Below are positions 53,204-61,929 of a stretch of DNA of 64,000 nucleotides, one piece after another. The stretch is from Parvularcula sp039818345 (GTDB lineage: Bacteria > Pseudomonadota > Alphaproteobacteria > Caulobacterales > Parvularculaceae), in contig JBCBUC010000011.1 of NCBI GenBank assembly GCA_039818345.1, forward strand, positions 1-64,000, given 5' to 3'. The notes below the pieces were generated by a model. The model was not told the DNA's origin and did no database searches. It saw only the letters and a list, made by a program, of their open reading frames with translations. The translations under genes and the position numbers were made by a program. Each line of letters starts with the position of its first letter. Position 1 is the first letter of the stretch.

Positions 53204-53731
53204 ATGACCCAGAACCCAGCCGTCTCCTTTCACGTTCCGGTCTTGGAAACTGAACGCCTGAACATGCGCGCGTTTCGCCAGGACACAGATTTTGAGCCCT
53301 ATGCGGAGTTTTACGCCTCAGAGGAAACCCGTTATTACGGAGGGCCGCTGGACCGTGAAGGGGCCTGGCGTGCCGCAGCCGCAATGATGGGGCACTGGAT
53401 CATTCGCGGCTATGGCGCCTGGGCCGTCGAAGAGAAGGCCACCGGTGAATTTTGCGGCCTTGTTGGCCTTTGGTATCCGGAAGACTGGCCTGAGCGTGAA
53501 ATCACGTGGGCGATCGTCAGCGCCAAGCAGGGCCGCGGTTTCGCCGCGGAAGCTGCCCTCCGTGCAAAGTCCTATGCCGTCGACACGCTCGGTTGGGACA
53601 GGGTCTACAGCTGCATTGCCGCTGAGAACAGCGCCTCGATTGCTCTAGCTGAGAAACTCGGCGCAGTATTCAACCGGGAGCTGGGTCACCCCAAAAGGGG
53701 CCGTGTGCTTGTCTACCGGCACACGCCCTAA
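53204..53731 (+). CDS. GNAT family N-acetyltransferase (RimJ/RimL-like)
   Basis: 175 residues. Typical of the RimJ/RimL subgroup: ETERLNMRAFRQDTDFEPYAEF at the start, ITWAIVSAKQGRGFAAEAALRA as acetyl-CoA loop and AENSASIALAEKLGAVF at the end. May acetylate a protein N-terminus or a small amine. It shares its stop region with the SDR gene on the other strand (CTAA overlap). Confidence 0.9.
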   Translation: MTQNPAVSFHVPVLETERLNMRAFRQDTDFEPYAEFYASEETRYYGGPLDREGAWRAAAAMMGHWIIRGYGAWAVEEKATGEFCGLVGLWYPEDWPEREITWAIVSAKQGRGFAAEAALRAKSYAVDTLGWDRVYSCIAAENSASIALAEKLGAVFNRELGHPKRGRVLVYRHTP

Positions 53732-54537
53732 GGCGTCATCATCCGCATCATCACGCGCTTCCAAAGCGGCGATGGTAGCCATTTCCTCAGTGCAACGACT
53801 GGTCCAGGCGGATTGATGAGATAGCGCAGACGATCAGAGGGATCAGTCGCCGCCTGATAGATAAGATCCGCCGCTTTCTCCGCAGGGATCATGATCTTCT
53901 GCAAACGGCGCAGCACTTTGTCGCCTGATCCTTGGATCGCGACGTAGGCGTCGTGCTTGCTGGGTTCGTTCTCTGTCAGCATCTCCGTCTTGATCGGGCC
54001 GGGTTCGATCAACTTGACCCGAATACCGTGGATCGACAGCTCATAGCGCCATGCTTCCATTAAACCCTCAACACCGAACTTTGATGCAGCGTAAAGCGCC
54101 GTGCCGGGCGAAGGTATCAATCCTGATACTGAAGATGTGGTCATAATGAGACCACTGCTCCTTGAGCGCATGGCGGGCAAAACTGCTTTCGTTGTGTGCA
54201 CGACGGCGGTGAGGTTGACGTTGAAAATATTCTCAATCTCCTCAGCCGTTGCTCCCTCAACAGGCCCCGCCGCGGAGACCCCGGCATTGTTAAAGAGCAC
54301 ATCAATCTGCCCATAGCGCGCCAATGTCGCCTCGACCCCCTCCTCAATCGATCCGCGATCGGTGACATCGAGCTTGGGCGCAAAGGCATTGTCAGCCTCC
54401 GCCCACGACCCAGCTTTTTCAGGAGAGCGCATTGATCCGGCGACGTTCCATCCCTGATCGACAAAGTGCTGCGCGACGGCGGCGCCAATACCGGTCGACG
54501 CGCCGGTGATCAAAATGGTCTTGGTGTCGGATGGCAT
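53728..54537 (-). CDS. Short-chain dehydrogenase/reductase
   Basis: A 269-residue classical SDR: cofactor loop TGASTGIGAAVAQHF, VLFNNAGVSAAGPV, active-site Ser in MTTSSVSGLIPSPG, and Tyr-x-x-x-Lys in YAASKFGVEGLME. The variant TGxxxGIG with Asp at DVTDRGS suggests NAD(H) or NADP(H) use cannot be settled. Substrate unknown. Confidence 0.92.
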   Translation of the reverse strand: MPSDTKTILITGASTGIGAAVAQHFVDQGWNVAGSMRSPEKAGSWAEADNAFAPKLDVTDRGSIEEGVEATLARYGQIDVLFNNAGVSAAGPVEGATAEEIENIFNVNLTAVVHTTKAVLPAMRSRSSGLIMTTSSVSGLIPSPGTALYAASKFGVEGLMEAWRYELSIHGIRVKLIEPGPIKTEMLTENEPSKHDAYVAIQGSGDKVLRRLQKIMIPAEKAADLIYQAATDPSDRLRYLINPPGPVVALRKWLPSPLWKRVMMRMMTP

Positions 54538-54822
54538 AGCAGGCTCTCTCCCGGCTCAGGTGTGTCAGTGAAAGCGGACACGTTTTGGTGTGGTGCAAAT
54601 AGTGGCATGGCAACTGCCACTATAGCAAGCACTGCCGCCACATGTCGGCTTTACAGCCGCCTTGGTGCATCTCATTTGCGAGCAGCCAACACGAAAAGAG
54701 CGAGATGCTCGCCGGTCTTGCGTGCGATTTCATTGAGCGATAGTCGTTGGTGGATTGGGGAGGCGGCGTTTGCGTTGATACGCATCCTGATCACTCTTAA
54801 ACTTCTCCAAGGGCGAACCACA

Positions 54823-56601
54823 ATGTCATCAAAACGTACGCTTTTTTTGAGCGCGGCCGCCTGTGCTGTCGCCTTCACCGGACTTTCGATTGCGCCTCAT
54901 AAGGATGAAGGCGTCGCCTTTATCAGCCCCGTTTTGATGGCTCAAAACCTCTGCGGTCAGGAGAACCAGTCGCTGGGCCGACGCGCCTTCTTCATCGCAG
55001 CTGCAGCGGCTTATGCCCAAAGCGATATGATGGCAGATGGCAGCAAACTGACCGCGCCGACGCTTGATTTGTTGAGCTACCCGTCAGGCTCAAACGTTGA
55101 GGGTGTGCAGGACGCCTTTGATCGCGGTCTCGCCTATATGTTCAATTTCAACCACTTTGCTGGCATCAAAGAGTTCAAAGCAGCGCAAGAGCTCGACCCG
55201 AATTGCTCTCTTTGTTTCTGGGCCGAAGGCTTCGCCCTCGGTAGCAACATCAATGATGGCTTTGCTGAAGATCGGCGCCAGCCTGCCTTCGACGCCGCTG
55301 CCAAAGCCTTGGCGTTGGCCGCCGAGGGAAGCAAGGAAGAGGCGCTCGCCACCGCGCTTGTTGCCCGCTACGCCCGCGCAGCGAATGGCAGCATTTCCGA
55401 AGACGGCGCGGCTTTTGCCGCCGCGATGGATGACGCCGCGCGGGCCTATCCTGATGATGACTTCATCTCGGTGGTTGCAGCCGAAGCCAACATGGACATC
55501 CAACCCTGGACCTATTGGGACGCCAACGGACGGCTTCCCATTGGCCGCACGGCCCGGACCCTTGAACTGATTGAGACAGTGCTCGAACGGAACCCGACTT
55601 ATGTTCCAGCGATCCACCTCTATATTCATATCACAGAGTCATCATCCGACCCTTATCGTGCTGAGCCCTTTGCCGATGAGCTCGCAGCATTAACGCCCGA
55701 CCTAGGTCACCTCGTCCATATGCCCTCGCATACCTATTACCGGCTTGGGCGTTGGAAAAAGTCGCTCGACCACAACATCGTCGCCGTTGCCATTGACGAG
55801 GCCTATATCGACGCAGCGGACAGTCCGCATCCGATGTATTCCCATGGCTACTACCCCCATAATGTTCATTTTGCGATGACATCCGCGCAAATGGCCGGTG
55901 ATGGAGCCACGGCGCTGGCGATGTCCTCCAAGCTTGATGACGCCCTACCCTACGACATGGTGGCTGCGGTGCCGTTTGTTCAAGCGATCAAGGCTGCACC
56001 CTATTTTGCTGCCGCCCAATTCGGGACACCTGAAGATGTGCTGGCGATGGATGATCCTGGTGCGGCTTATCCTTATCTTCAGCTCGCTTGGCACTATGCG
56101 CGCGGCGAAGCCTTTGCGCGCGCTGATCGTCTCGATGATGCCGCTGAAGAAGCGGCCGCAGTCGACGCGCTCGCTGGCACGCCGGGTCTTGAAGCGCTTG
56201 AAGGAATGGGGATGCCGGTCACAGCTGTTCTTGATATCGCCCGGCTGACTGTTCGTGCCCGGATCATGGCAGCTGAAGACGATCTCAAAGGCGCCATCCA
56301 AGCCATGGAAGCAGCGGTCACGGCCCAATCATCGATGGCCTATATGGAGCCGCCATGGTGGTACTATCCAGCGTCGCAAACCCTTGGCGGTTTTCTGCTC
56401 CAGGACGGCCAGTTTGAGCGCGCAGAAGAGGTCTTCCAACGGACGCTGCTTGATTCGCCAAACAACGCCTACGCACTTTATGGCCTTCAACAAGCCTATC
56501 GTGGGATGGGTGATCCTGGTTCGGCGCGCTATGCTGGCCGCCTCTTTAGCCAAGCATGGCTCGGTCCGCGACTGGAACGTCCCGAGGTGACCGCGCTATA
56601 A
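54823..56601 (+). CDS. Exported tetratricopeptide-repeat protein
   Basis: A 592-residue protein with a signal peptide-like N-terminus (about 1-20) and several TPR-type helices: FAGIKEFKAAQELDPNCSLCFWAEGFALG, AIHLYIHITE, a conserved HLVHMPSHTYYRLGRWKKSLDHNI, then the C-terminal LQDGQFERAEEVFQRTLLDSPNNAYALYGL. The HxxH and Cys-x-x-Cys pairs recur in this group of proteins and may bind metal or heme, which is not shown. Function unknown. ATG 54823; the frame is open further upstream, overlapping the divergent SDR, and that part is not credible. Confidence 0.8.
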   Translation: MSSKRTLFLSAAACAVAFTGLSIAPHKDEGVAFISPVLMAQNLCGQENQSLGRRAFFIAAAAAYAQSDMMADGSKLTAPTLDLLSYPSGSNVEGVQDAFDRGLAYMFNFNHFAGIKEFKAAQELDPNCSLCFWAEGFALGSNINDGFAEDRRQPAFDAAAKALALAAEGSKEEALATALVARYARAANGSISEDGAAFAAAMDDAARAYPDDDFISVVAAEANMDIQPWTYWDANGRLPIGRTARTLELIETVLERNPTYVPAIHLYIHITESSSDPYRAEPFADELAALTPDLGHLVHMPSHTYYRLGRWKKSLDHNIVAVAIDEAYIDAADSPHPMYSHGYYPHNVHFAMTSAQMAGDGATALAMSSKLDDALPYDMVAAVPFVQAIKAAPYFAAAQFGTPEDVLAMDDPGAAYPYLQLAWHYARGEAFARADRLDDAAEEAAAVDALAGTPGLEALEGMGMPVTAVLDIARLTVRARIMAAEDDLKGAIQAMEAAVTAQSSMAYMEPPWWYYPASQTLGGFLLQDGQFERAEEVFQRTLLDSPNNAYALYGLQQAYRGMGDPGSARYAGRLFSQAWLGPRLERPEVTAL

Positions 56602-56603
56602 GG

Positions 56604-57209
56604 CTATAGTGGCCTTCTGGCTTTCAATGCCGCGGCGAGCGTTCCTTCATCAAGGACATCGAGCTCGCCGCCAACCGGCACGCCATGGGCAACCCTGGTG
56701 ATTGACACCCCGCGCCCCTCGAGCCGCTCAGTCACGTAATGCGCCGTCGTCTGACCATCGACCGTGGCGGACATAGCAAGGATGATCTCACGCACCTGCG
56801 GTTCGGAGGCCCGCGCAGACAACGAGTCAATACGAAGATCATCCGGCCCCACACCATCAAGCGGCGAGATCACGCCGCCAAGAACGTGGTAGAGGCCTCG
56901 ATGCGCTCGTGCCCGTTCTAATGCCCAGACATCGGCCACATCCTGAACAACGCATATGACCGTATCGTCGCGAGTTTCGTCAGTACAGATAGAACACGGG
57001 TCTTGAGCATCCCAATTGCCGCAGCGTGAACAAGGCTTCACGGTCTCTGCGACCGTTTGAAGAGCCGCGGCAAGAGGGTGCATCACCGTTTCGCGCTTGC
57101 GCAGCATGTGAAGCGCAGCACGCGTTGCTGACCTTGGGCCAAAGCCAGGCAATTTCGACAGGAGGCTAATTAAATGATCGAGCTCTGGCCCGGCAGAGGT
57201 GCGTGCCAT
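56604..57209 (-). CDS. recR: Recombination protein RecR
   Basis: Acts with RecF and RecO in loading RecA at gaps. 201 residues: helix-hairpin-helix KLPGFGPRSATRAALHML, the C4 zinc finger CSRCGNWDAQDPCSIC, and the Toprim domain VICVVQDVADVWALERA and YHVLGGVISPLDGVGPDDLRI. Starts 3 bases after ybaB, part of the conserved dnaX-ybaB-recR series. Confidence 0.98.
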   Translation of the reverse strand: MARTSAGPELDHLISLLSKLPGFGPRSATRAALHMLRKRETVMHPLAAALQTVAETVKPCSRCGNWDAQDPCSICTDETRDDTVICVVQDVADVWALERARAHRGLYHVLGGVISPLDGVGPDDLRIDSLSARASEPQVREIILAMSATVDGQTTAHYVTERLEGRGVSITRVAHGVPVGGELDVLDEGTLAAALKARRPL

Positions 57210-57212
57210 AGG

Positions 57213-57533
57213 CTAAAAGGGAAGCTTCATTCCCGGCGGCAAAGGAAGGCCAGCGGTCATCTCTTTCATTTTCTCCGCCGTGTCAGCCTCAAGCTTGGCC
57301 TTGGCGTCATTGATCGCGGCTGCGACTAAATCTTCGAGCACCTCTTTATCGTCCTCGGAGAACATGGCCGGGTCAATCGCCACTTTGCGCGCATAACCCT
57401 TGCCATTCATCACGACACGGACAAGGCCGCCACCAGCAACACCTTCGGCTTCTAAAGCGGCGAGGCTTTCTTGCGCCTCTTGCATTTTTTGCTGCAGGCC
57501 AGCCGCCTGCTTCATCATTTGCTGAAAATCCAT
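57213..57533 (-). CDS. YbaB/EbfC family nucleoid-associated protein
   Basis: A 106-residue DNA-binding protein: MDFQQMMKQAAGLQQKMQEAQ, GVAGGGLVRVVMNGKGYARKVAIDPAMF and LEDLVAAAINDAKAKLEADT match the family. Between dnaX and recR as in most bacteria. ATG 57533 is preferred; the frame is open to 57557. Confidence 0.95.
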   Translation of the reverse strand: MDFQQMMKQAAGLQQKMQEAQESLAALEAEGVAGGGLVRVVMNGKGYARKVAIDPAMFSEDDKEVLEDLVAAAINDAKAKLEADTAEKMKEMTAGLPLPPGMKLPF

Positions 57534-57608
57534 CGTCACCACGCGTTGTTGCGTCAAATGCTCAAGCGAAAATCGTCATCGAACGAGAACGTTAGTCGGG
57601 CCCCTCCG

Positions 57609-57902
57609 TCAACCGCTCATCATGGCAAGCAATTGACGCGGGAAGTAGAAAGACGTCGCCGACAGGCCCATGCCGGTCACAAAGAGCGCCACCCATTGCG
57701 ACACACCGGGCAAAGGATTATCGTCTGACTGCAAATGCGCCAGCAAAAACATACTGGTGGCGAGGATCAACACAAGCACCAAGCCGCCGGGAAGAATCCA
57801 AAACGCCGTGGGATAAGTCGGGTCGGGAATACTGCCCACCACCATTTCGGCAACGACAATGATATAGGCGACAATAAAGAGCAGCAGCCTGAACGCGAAC
57901 AT
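57609..57902 (-). CDS. Small membrane protein, function unknown
   Basis: 97 residues with three hydrophobic helices: FRLLLFIVAYIIVVAEMVVG, FWILPGGLVLVLILATSMFLLAHL, and WVALFVTGMGLSATSFYF. No recognised family. Inserted between dnaX and ybaB on the same strand, where relatives usually have none; probably co-transcribed with them. AGGGG is 7 bases before the ATG. Confidence 0.65.
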   Translation of the reverse strand: MFAFRLLLFIVAYIIVVAEMVVGSIPDPTYPTAFWILPGGLVLVLILATSMFLLAHLQSDDNPLPGVSQWVALFVTGMGLSATSFYFPRQLLAMMSG

Positions 57903-57978
57903 ACCCAACCCCTGTTTTGCTTCCGCAACAGCTTAACGCATTTCCTGCGGGGCGAAAGGCGTTGGCCCAGCGCCGCAA

Positions 57979-59550
57979 TCAGTCGGCTTGGATAGGTCGA
58001 ACTTGCGAGATCGTGGCGCCAGGGAAGGTCTTGAGCGCCTCCCGCACCAGCGGGTGGTTTTCGATGGCCTGGGTCCTGGCTTCGCGCAACGTCGGCTGGG
58101 CCGATCCCGCATCGCCCAGCACCACATCCCAAGCGCCACCGGTCCACGCGATCAAACCGGCTTGGATCTTTTGCGCCAGATCCCCTGGTGCGGCGTCACC
58201 CATGGCAATCGTCAGGGTCTCGCCCTCCAACGCAATAAAGTGCACCGCGTGCTCAATCTGTTGGCTGAGCACCACATCGCCGTGTTGAGCGGCGAGCTTG
58301 GCGATATCAGCAAGACTTGTTGGCGGTGCCGCGCTTTGCGGTGAGGCTTCAGCTGTCGGCGGCGGTGTTGGGATAGCCGTTGGGGCCGGCATCTCTCCAC
58401 CGCCGGCAAGCACCTCGCCTGGGGTGGGCAAAGCACTCGCATAGGCAAGCCGGACAAGACCAATCTCGGCTGCGGCCGCTGGATCAGGCGCGTTTTGGAC
58501 CTCTTGCAGCGCCTTCATCAAAAGCGACCACGTCCGTGTGAGGGCGGGTAAAACAAAGCTCGCCGCTAGACGGGAGGCCGCTTCGGCATCGGTGCTGCCT
58601 GCGGGGCCGTGGCTGGACGCACCATCGCCCGCCACTTTCGTCCGTGTGATGAGGTGTGTGATATCGAGCAGGTCGCGCATGATCTCCGCTGGATCCGCGC
58701 CATAATCATATTGATGACGGAACTGCGCGAGGGCGTCCGCTGTGTCGCCGCGAAGCGCGGCCTCGAGCATGACCCAGCTTTGGCCGCGGTCAGCAAGACC
58801 GATCATCTGGCGCACGGGATCCGCCGCGATCGCCTCGCCCTCGCGGCTCAGGATGGCTTGATCAAGCAGCGAAAGCCCATCCCGCACAGACCCTTGCGCC
58901 GCGCGCGCCAACAGATCGAGCGCCTCATCATCGGCTGTCACCCCCTCTTTCTCAGCGATCGAGCCAAGATGGCGAGCGAGGGTTGGTCCATCAAACCGCT
59001 TTAGATCGAAACGCTGACAACGGGAAAGCACCGTGACCGGAACTTTTCGAATTTCCGTCGTTGCAAAGATGAATTTTACATGCGGCGGCGGTTCTTCGAG
59101 GGTCTTCAAGAACGCATTAAAGGCGTTCTTTGACAGCATGTGGACCTCATCAACGATGTACACTTTGTACCGGCCGACGGTCGGTGCATAGCGCACGCCC
59201 TCGATCAGCTCCCTGATATCATCAACCCCTGTCCGTGAAGCGGCATCCATTTCAATGACATCAGGATGGCGCCCCTCAGCGATGGCGCGGCAGTGGCGGC
59301 CCTCCACCGGCATATCCACCGTCGGCGCGTCCACCTCGTCGGTTTCATAGTTTAAGGCACGCGCCATGATCCGCGCGGTGGTCGTCTTTCCCACCCCGCG
59401 TACACCGGTCAGGATAAAGGCGTGGGCGATCCGGTCTGCGGTGAATGCGTTACGCAGCGTTCGGATCATCACCTCATGGCCGAGAAGGTCATCGAACGAT
59501 GTCGGGCGATATTTCCGCGCGAGGACTTGATAGGGGGCGGTTTGGGTCAC
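57979..59550 (-). CDS. dnaX: DNA polymerase III subunit gamma/tau
   Basis: Clamp-loader ATPase. 523 residues: YRPTSFDDLLGHE, Walker A GVRGVGKTTTARIMARAL, Walker B YIVDEVHML, sensor-1 FATTEIRKVPVTVLSRCQRF and the AAA lid. The zinc-binding cysteines of E. coli DnaX are reduced to one Cys (GRHCRAI), which I recall as normal for alphaproteobacteria. The C-terminal tau part is shorter and lacks a clear frameshift signal. The SRP RNA, usually next to dnaX, is 2.3 kb away. Confidence 0.97.
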   Translation of the reverse strand: MTQTAPYQVLARKYRPTSFDDLLGHEVMIRTLRNAFTADRIAHAFILTGVRGVGKTTTARIMARALNYETDEVDAPTVDMPVEGRHCRAIAEGRHPDVIEMDAASRTGVDDIRELIEGVRYAPTVGRYKVYIVDEVHMLSKNAFNAFLKTLEEPPPHVKFIFATTEIRKVPVTVLSRCQRFDLKRFDGPTLARHLGSIAEKEGVTADDEALDLLARAAQGSVRDGLSLLDQAILSREGEAIAADPVRQMIGLADRGQSWVMLEAALRGDTADALAQFRHQYDYGADPAEIMRDLLDITHLITRTKVAGDGASSHGPAGSTDAEAASRLAASFVLPALTRTWSLLMKALQEVQNAPDPAAAAEIGLVRLAYASALPTPGEVLAGGGEMPAPTAIPTPPPTAEASPQSAAPPTSLADIAKLAAQHGDVVLSQQIEHAVHFIALEGETLTIAMGDAAPGDLAQKIQAGLIAWTGGAWDVVLGDAGSAQPTLREARTQAIENHPLVREALKTFPGATISQVRPIQAD

Positions 59551-59706
59551 CGCTCACCTTAACCTTGATAAGGCAGGAAACAAAAGGGCTTCAGCCGATC
59601 TTGGCGGCGCAGAATTTATCAAGAATGGCAAGAGACTAGACGCGCAGCGGTTGTCGAGGGATGATTGGTGCCGAAGGGAAGTTGTAATTCACGCCGAGGG
59701 CCCGCC

Positions 59707-59997
59707 ATGGCAACGCTGCAAATCGCGCATATCCGCGAGCAACAAACAGATCTCATCATCGTCCCGCTGGATGTCAAATTTGGCTACCGCAAGAACCGGC
59801 GGCAGGACGATATCCTGTTCGATATCAAACAGGCCGCCAGAAGGGCTGGCCTCAAGGGTCATGTTGTGCCCGTTTGGCTCGATGACGACCACAAGCAGAT
59901 GAAGTTCATGGCGCCGGAAGCCTGGCACCCTTTTTTCAACAGCATTGACTGGCCATGGATGACCAAGCGCCTCAATAAAACGCTCGAGATCGAGTAG
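59707..59997 (+). CDS. Small conserved-looking protein, function unknown
   Basis: A 96-residue soluble protein beginning MATLQIAHIREQQTDLIIVPLD, with an Arg/Lys-rich stretch, then GHVVPVWLDDD and a Trp-rich end (WHPFFNSIDWPWMT). The balanced composition and the ribosome site (GAGGG 6 bases before the ATG) favour a real gene. I do not recognise the family. Confidence 0.65.
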   Translation: MATLQIAHIREQQTDLIIVPLDVKFGYRKNRRQDDILFDIKQAARRAGLKGHVVPVWLDDDHKQMKFMAPEAWHPFFNSIDWPWMTKRLNKTLEIE

Positions 59998-60115
59998 AAT
60001 TGGCGAAAGATCGGCCTACTGATCTCAATCGTCACAGCCCCGTCGCGCCCGGTTGATCGCATCGTCCCGTCGAGCTGACGCGGGGGAGTTGGACGAAGGG
60101 CCCTTTGATCAACCG

Positions 60116-60754
60116 CTAAGATCGGCTGACCAATAAAGCGCGAAAATGCGCCTCCATCATCGCAATGTACTGATCAATAACGTCGTCGGGTGGATCACCG
60201 TTTTCATCGACCAGGATGCTGAGGCGCACGACGTGCCCCCAAAGGTGGCAGACGAGCAATGCTGTCGCGCGAATGGCCGTCTCATCAATTGGGTCGCCCG
60301 CCAGCGTTAGGAGCCGTTCGGTAATCCTGGCGGCATTGGCCTGCGAGTTGGCAAAGTCCGCATCCTGCAGCGCAGGCTCCATGGTTGGTGAGGTCCAGAT
60401 CACGAAAAGCGTCGGCCGCGCCTTCACGAGCGCAACGTGCTCTTTGATCAGCGCGCTTATTCCCTCAAGGACACCGTCGACCGACTGCACACCCTCAAGC
60501 CCGGTCCGCAGGGACTGATCGATCGGCTCCATCTCCCGGGCAAAGAGCCTGGCCACGAGCGCCGTGCGACTGGGGAAGAATTGATAGAGTGACCCGATCG
60601 GCACCCCAGCGCGTTCAGCCACGGTGGTCATTTTGAAATCGAGATGACCTTGCTCAACCGCAAGACCCGCGGCGGCATCGAGAATGGCTGCGACCCGGGC
60701 GCGTCCTCGCGCCTGAGCGGGCTCCTTCCAAGCAAGCACCGAGGGTTTGGTCAT
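60116..60754 (-). CDS. TetR family transcriptional regulator
   Basis: 212 residues. N-terminal helix-turn-helix: RVAAILDAAAGLAVEQGHLDFKMTTVAERAGVPIGSLYQFFPSRTALVARLF, the canonical TetR pattern. The ligand domain is unknown. It is divergent from a membrane-protein/GNAT pair, and two operator-like sites lie between them, so it probably represses itself and that pair. ATG 60754 (MTKPSVLAWK) is chosen over 60769. Confidence 0.93.
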   Translation of the reverse strand: MTKPSVLAWKEPAQARGRARVAAILDAAAGLAVEQGHLDFKMTTVAERAGVPIGSLYQFFPSRTALVARLFAREMEPIDQSLRTGLEGVQSVDGVLEGISALIKEHVALVKARPTLFVIWTSPTMEPALQDADFANSQANAARITERLLTLAGDPIDETAIRATALLVCHLWGHVVRLSILVDENGDPPDDVIDQYIAMMEAHFRALLVSRS

Positions 60755-60767
60755 GGCTTGACATAAC

Positions 60768-60806
60768 ATGAGAATTCCTCATAATTCAAATATGAATATT
60801 CCTCAT
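60768..60806. promoter_or_regulatory. Two tandem TetR-operator-like sites
   Basis: Two 15-bp imperfect palindromes with the pattern ATGANNATTCCTCAT sit at 60768-60782 and 60792-60806, 24 bases apart (about two helical turns), in the gap between the divergent regulator and membrane-protein genes. This is the arrangement expected for cooperative TetR binding over both promoters. Confidence 0.6.
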
Positions 60807-60820
60807 GTTTGGAGAAAGCG

Positions 60821-61201
60821 ATGACGCCCCTTGGCCTCCTTTTGATCACCAAAATCGTTGTGACGGGTTTGTTGATCGGCATCCCATTTCTTGTCCTGCC
60901 CCGGGGAATGGTGGCGCGACTGTCTGGATATGAAGCCACCCCGGTTCTTTATCGGCTCTATGGCCTTGCGATCATTGCGCTGTTGGTTGGCTATGGTGGT
61001 GGCCTGGTGCAGACATGGAACGGAACGTTTCCCTGGGGTGTTGCTGCCATGGGAATTGTGTCGAATGGCGGTGCAGCGATCACATTGCTGATAACAGGAC
61101 AAGCAAGAACCATGCGATTACTGACAGCCTTTTTTGCCTTGATCGCTGCTGGATTGGTGGCAGCGGCGATGATGCCAGAGGCGGCGTTGTGGACGCTGTG
61201 A
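60821..61201 (+). CDS. Four-helix membrane protein
   Basis: 126 residues with about four hydrophobic segments (LGLLLITKIVVTGLLIGIPFLVLP, LYRLYGLAIIALLVGYGGG, GVAAMGIVSNGGAAITLLIT, LLTAFFALIAAGLVAAAMM). Family not recognised. ATG 60821 has GGAGAAAG before it. Its stop (TGA) shares one base with the following GNAT start (TGATG), so the two are translationally coupled and likely under TetR control. Confidence 0.72.
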   Translation: MTPLGLLLITKIVVTGLLIGIPFLVLPRGMVARLSGYEATPVLYRLYGLAIIALLVGYGGGLVQTWNGTFPWGVAAMGIVSNGGAAITLLITGQARTMRLLTAFFALIAAGLVAAAMMPEAALWTL

Positions 61202-61800
61202 TGAAGCCAGTTGCCGAAAAAGTGGGTACCGATGATTTGGGCATCGTCGCCAAGACGATCGCCGAGGCGTTTGCTGATGATCCGATCACGCAATGGACCT
61301 TTGGCAAGCCGGATCTTTTTCGCCGAACACTCGTTTCACTGATGAAAGACGTTTATCTGCGACGCGGGTTCATCACAAAATCCGGCGACAAAGCCGCTTC
61401 TGTGTGGCTGCGACCGGGAGAAAGTGCGGAGAGCTCCCTTATGGGCGTTCTTCAGTATATCGGATCGACCGTGCCGCGGGCAGGATTTGGCCCGTTGATC
61501 CGAGGCATGCGGCTCGATGCTCGGATGGGCGCCCTCAAACCCCAAACCCCGCTTCTCTATCTTTTTCTCGTTGGTGTCCGGCCCGGAGCGCAAGGTCAGG
61601 GTCTTGGAAGTCTCTTGATCAAGGACGGTCTGCAAATGGCCGACAAAGGCGGCTTCCCCGCCTATCTTGAGAGCAGCAAAGAAGAGAATATTCCCCTCTA
61701 CCAGCGGCACGGCTTCGAAGTGGTCCAGGAAGCGCGGGTTGATGACACCTCACCGCCCTTTTGGACGATGATCAGGCAGCCGCGCCCCGTCGCGGCCTAA
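61201..61800 (+). CDS. GNAT family N-acetyltransferase
   Basis: 199 residues. Central strand LLYLFLVGVRPGAQGQGLGSLLIKDGL is the acetyl-CoA loop and the C-terminal PLYQRHGFEVVQEARV is the usual final motif. The pattern of AEAFADDPITQWTFG in the first helix is common in antibiotic/polyamine acetyltransferase-like proteins. Coupled with the upstream membrane protein; probably part of a TetR-controlled response to a small molecule. Confidence 0.9.
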   Translation: MKPVAEKVGTDDLGIVAKTIAEAFADDPITQWTFGKPDLFRRTLVSLMKDVYLRRGFITKSGDKAASVWLRPGESAESSLMGVLQYIGSTVPRAGFGPLIRGMRLDARMGALKPQTPLLYLFLVGVRPGAQGQGLGSLLIKDGLQMADKGGFPAYLESSKEENIPLYQRHGFEVVQEARVDDTSPPFWTMIRQPRPVAA

Positions 61801-61836
61801 GACAGAACACCAACTCTTCATCTCTGTGCATGAGGT

Positions 61837-61928
61837 GGAAAGCCGACGCGACCCGCAGCGAAACTCGTTACGGCTGCTTCCTTCCGGACCTGACCGGGTT
61901 GGCGAGGACTGCGTCCGCGCGGCCTTCC
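61837..61928 (-). ncRNA. ffs: Signal recognition particle RNA (small bacterial type)
   Basis: The minus strand carries the highly conserved apical segment GGTCAGGTCCGGAAGGAAGC, the Ffh-binding hairpin with the GGAA tetraloop, and the ends can pair (GGAAGGCCG with CGGCTTTCC). About 92 nucleotides; ends are estimated from this terminal pairing. It targets ribosomes making membrane and exported proteins to the Sec translocon with Ffh. It lies right after the stop of the alpha/beta hydrolase gene. Confidence 0.93.
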
Positions 61929-61929
61929 T

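Noticed and set aside
59280..59400. Loss of zinc cysteines in DnaX
   Set aside because: Only one of four cysteines of the E. coli site is present, but from memory this is the normal state in alphaproteobacteria, so it is not a special feature.
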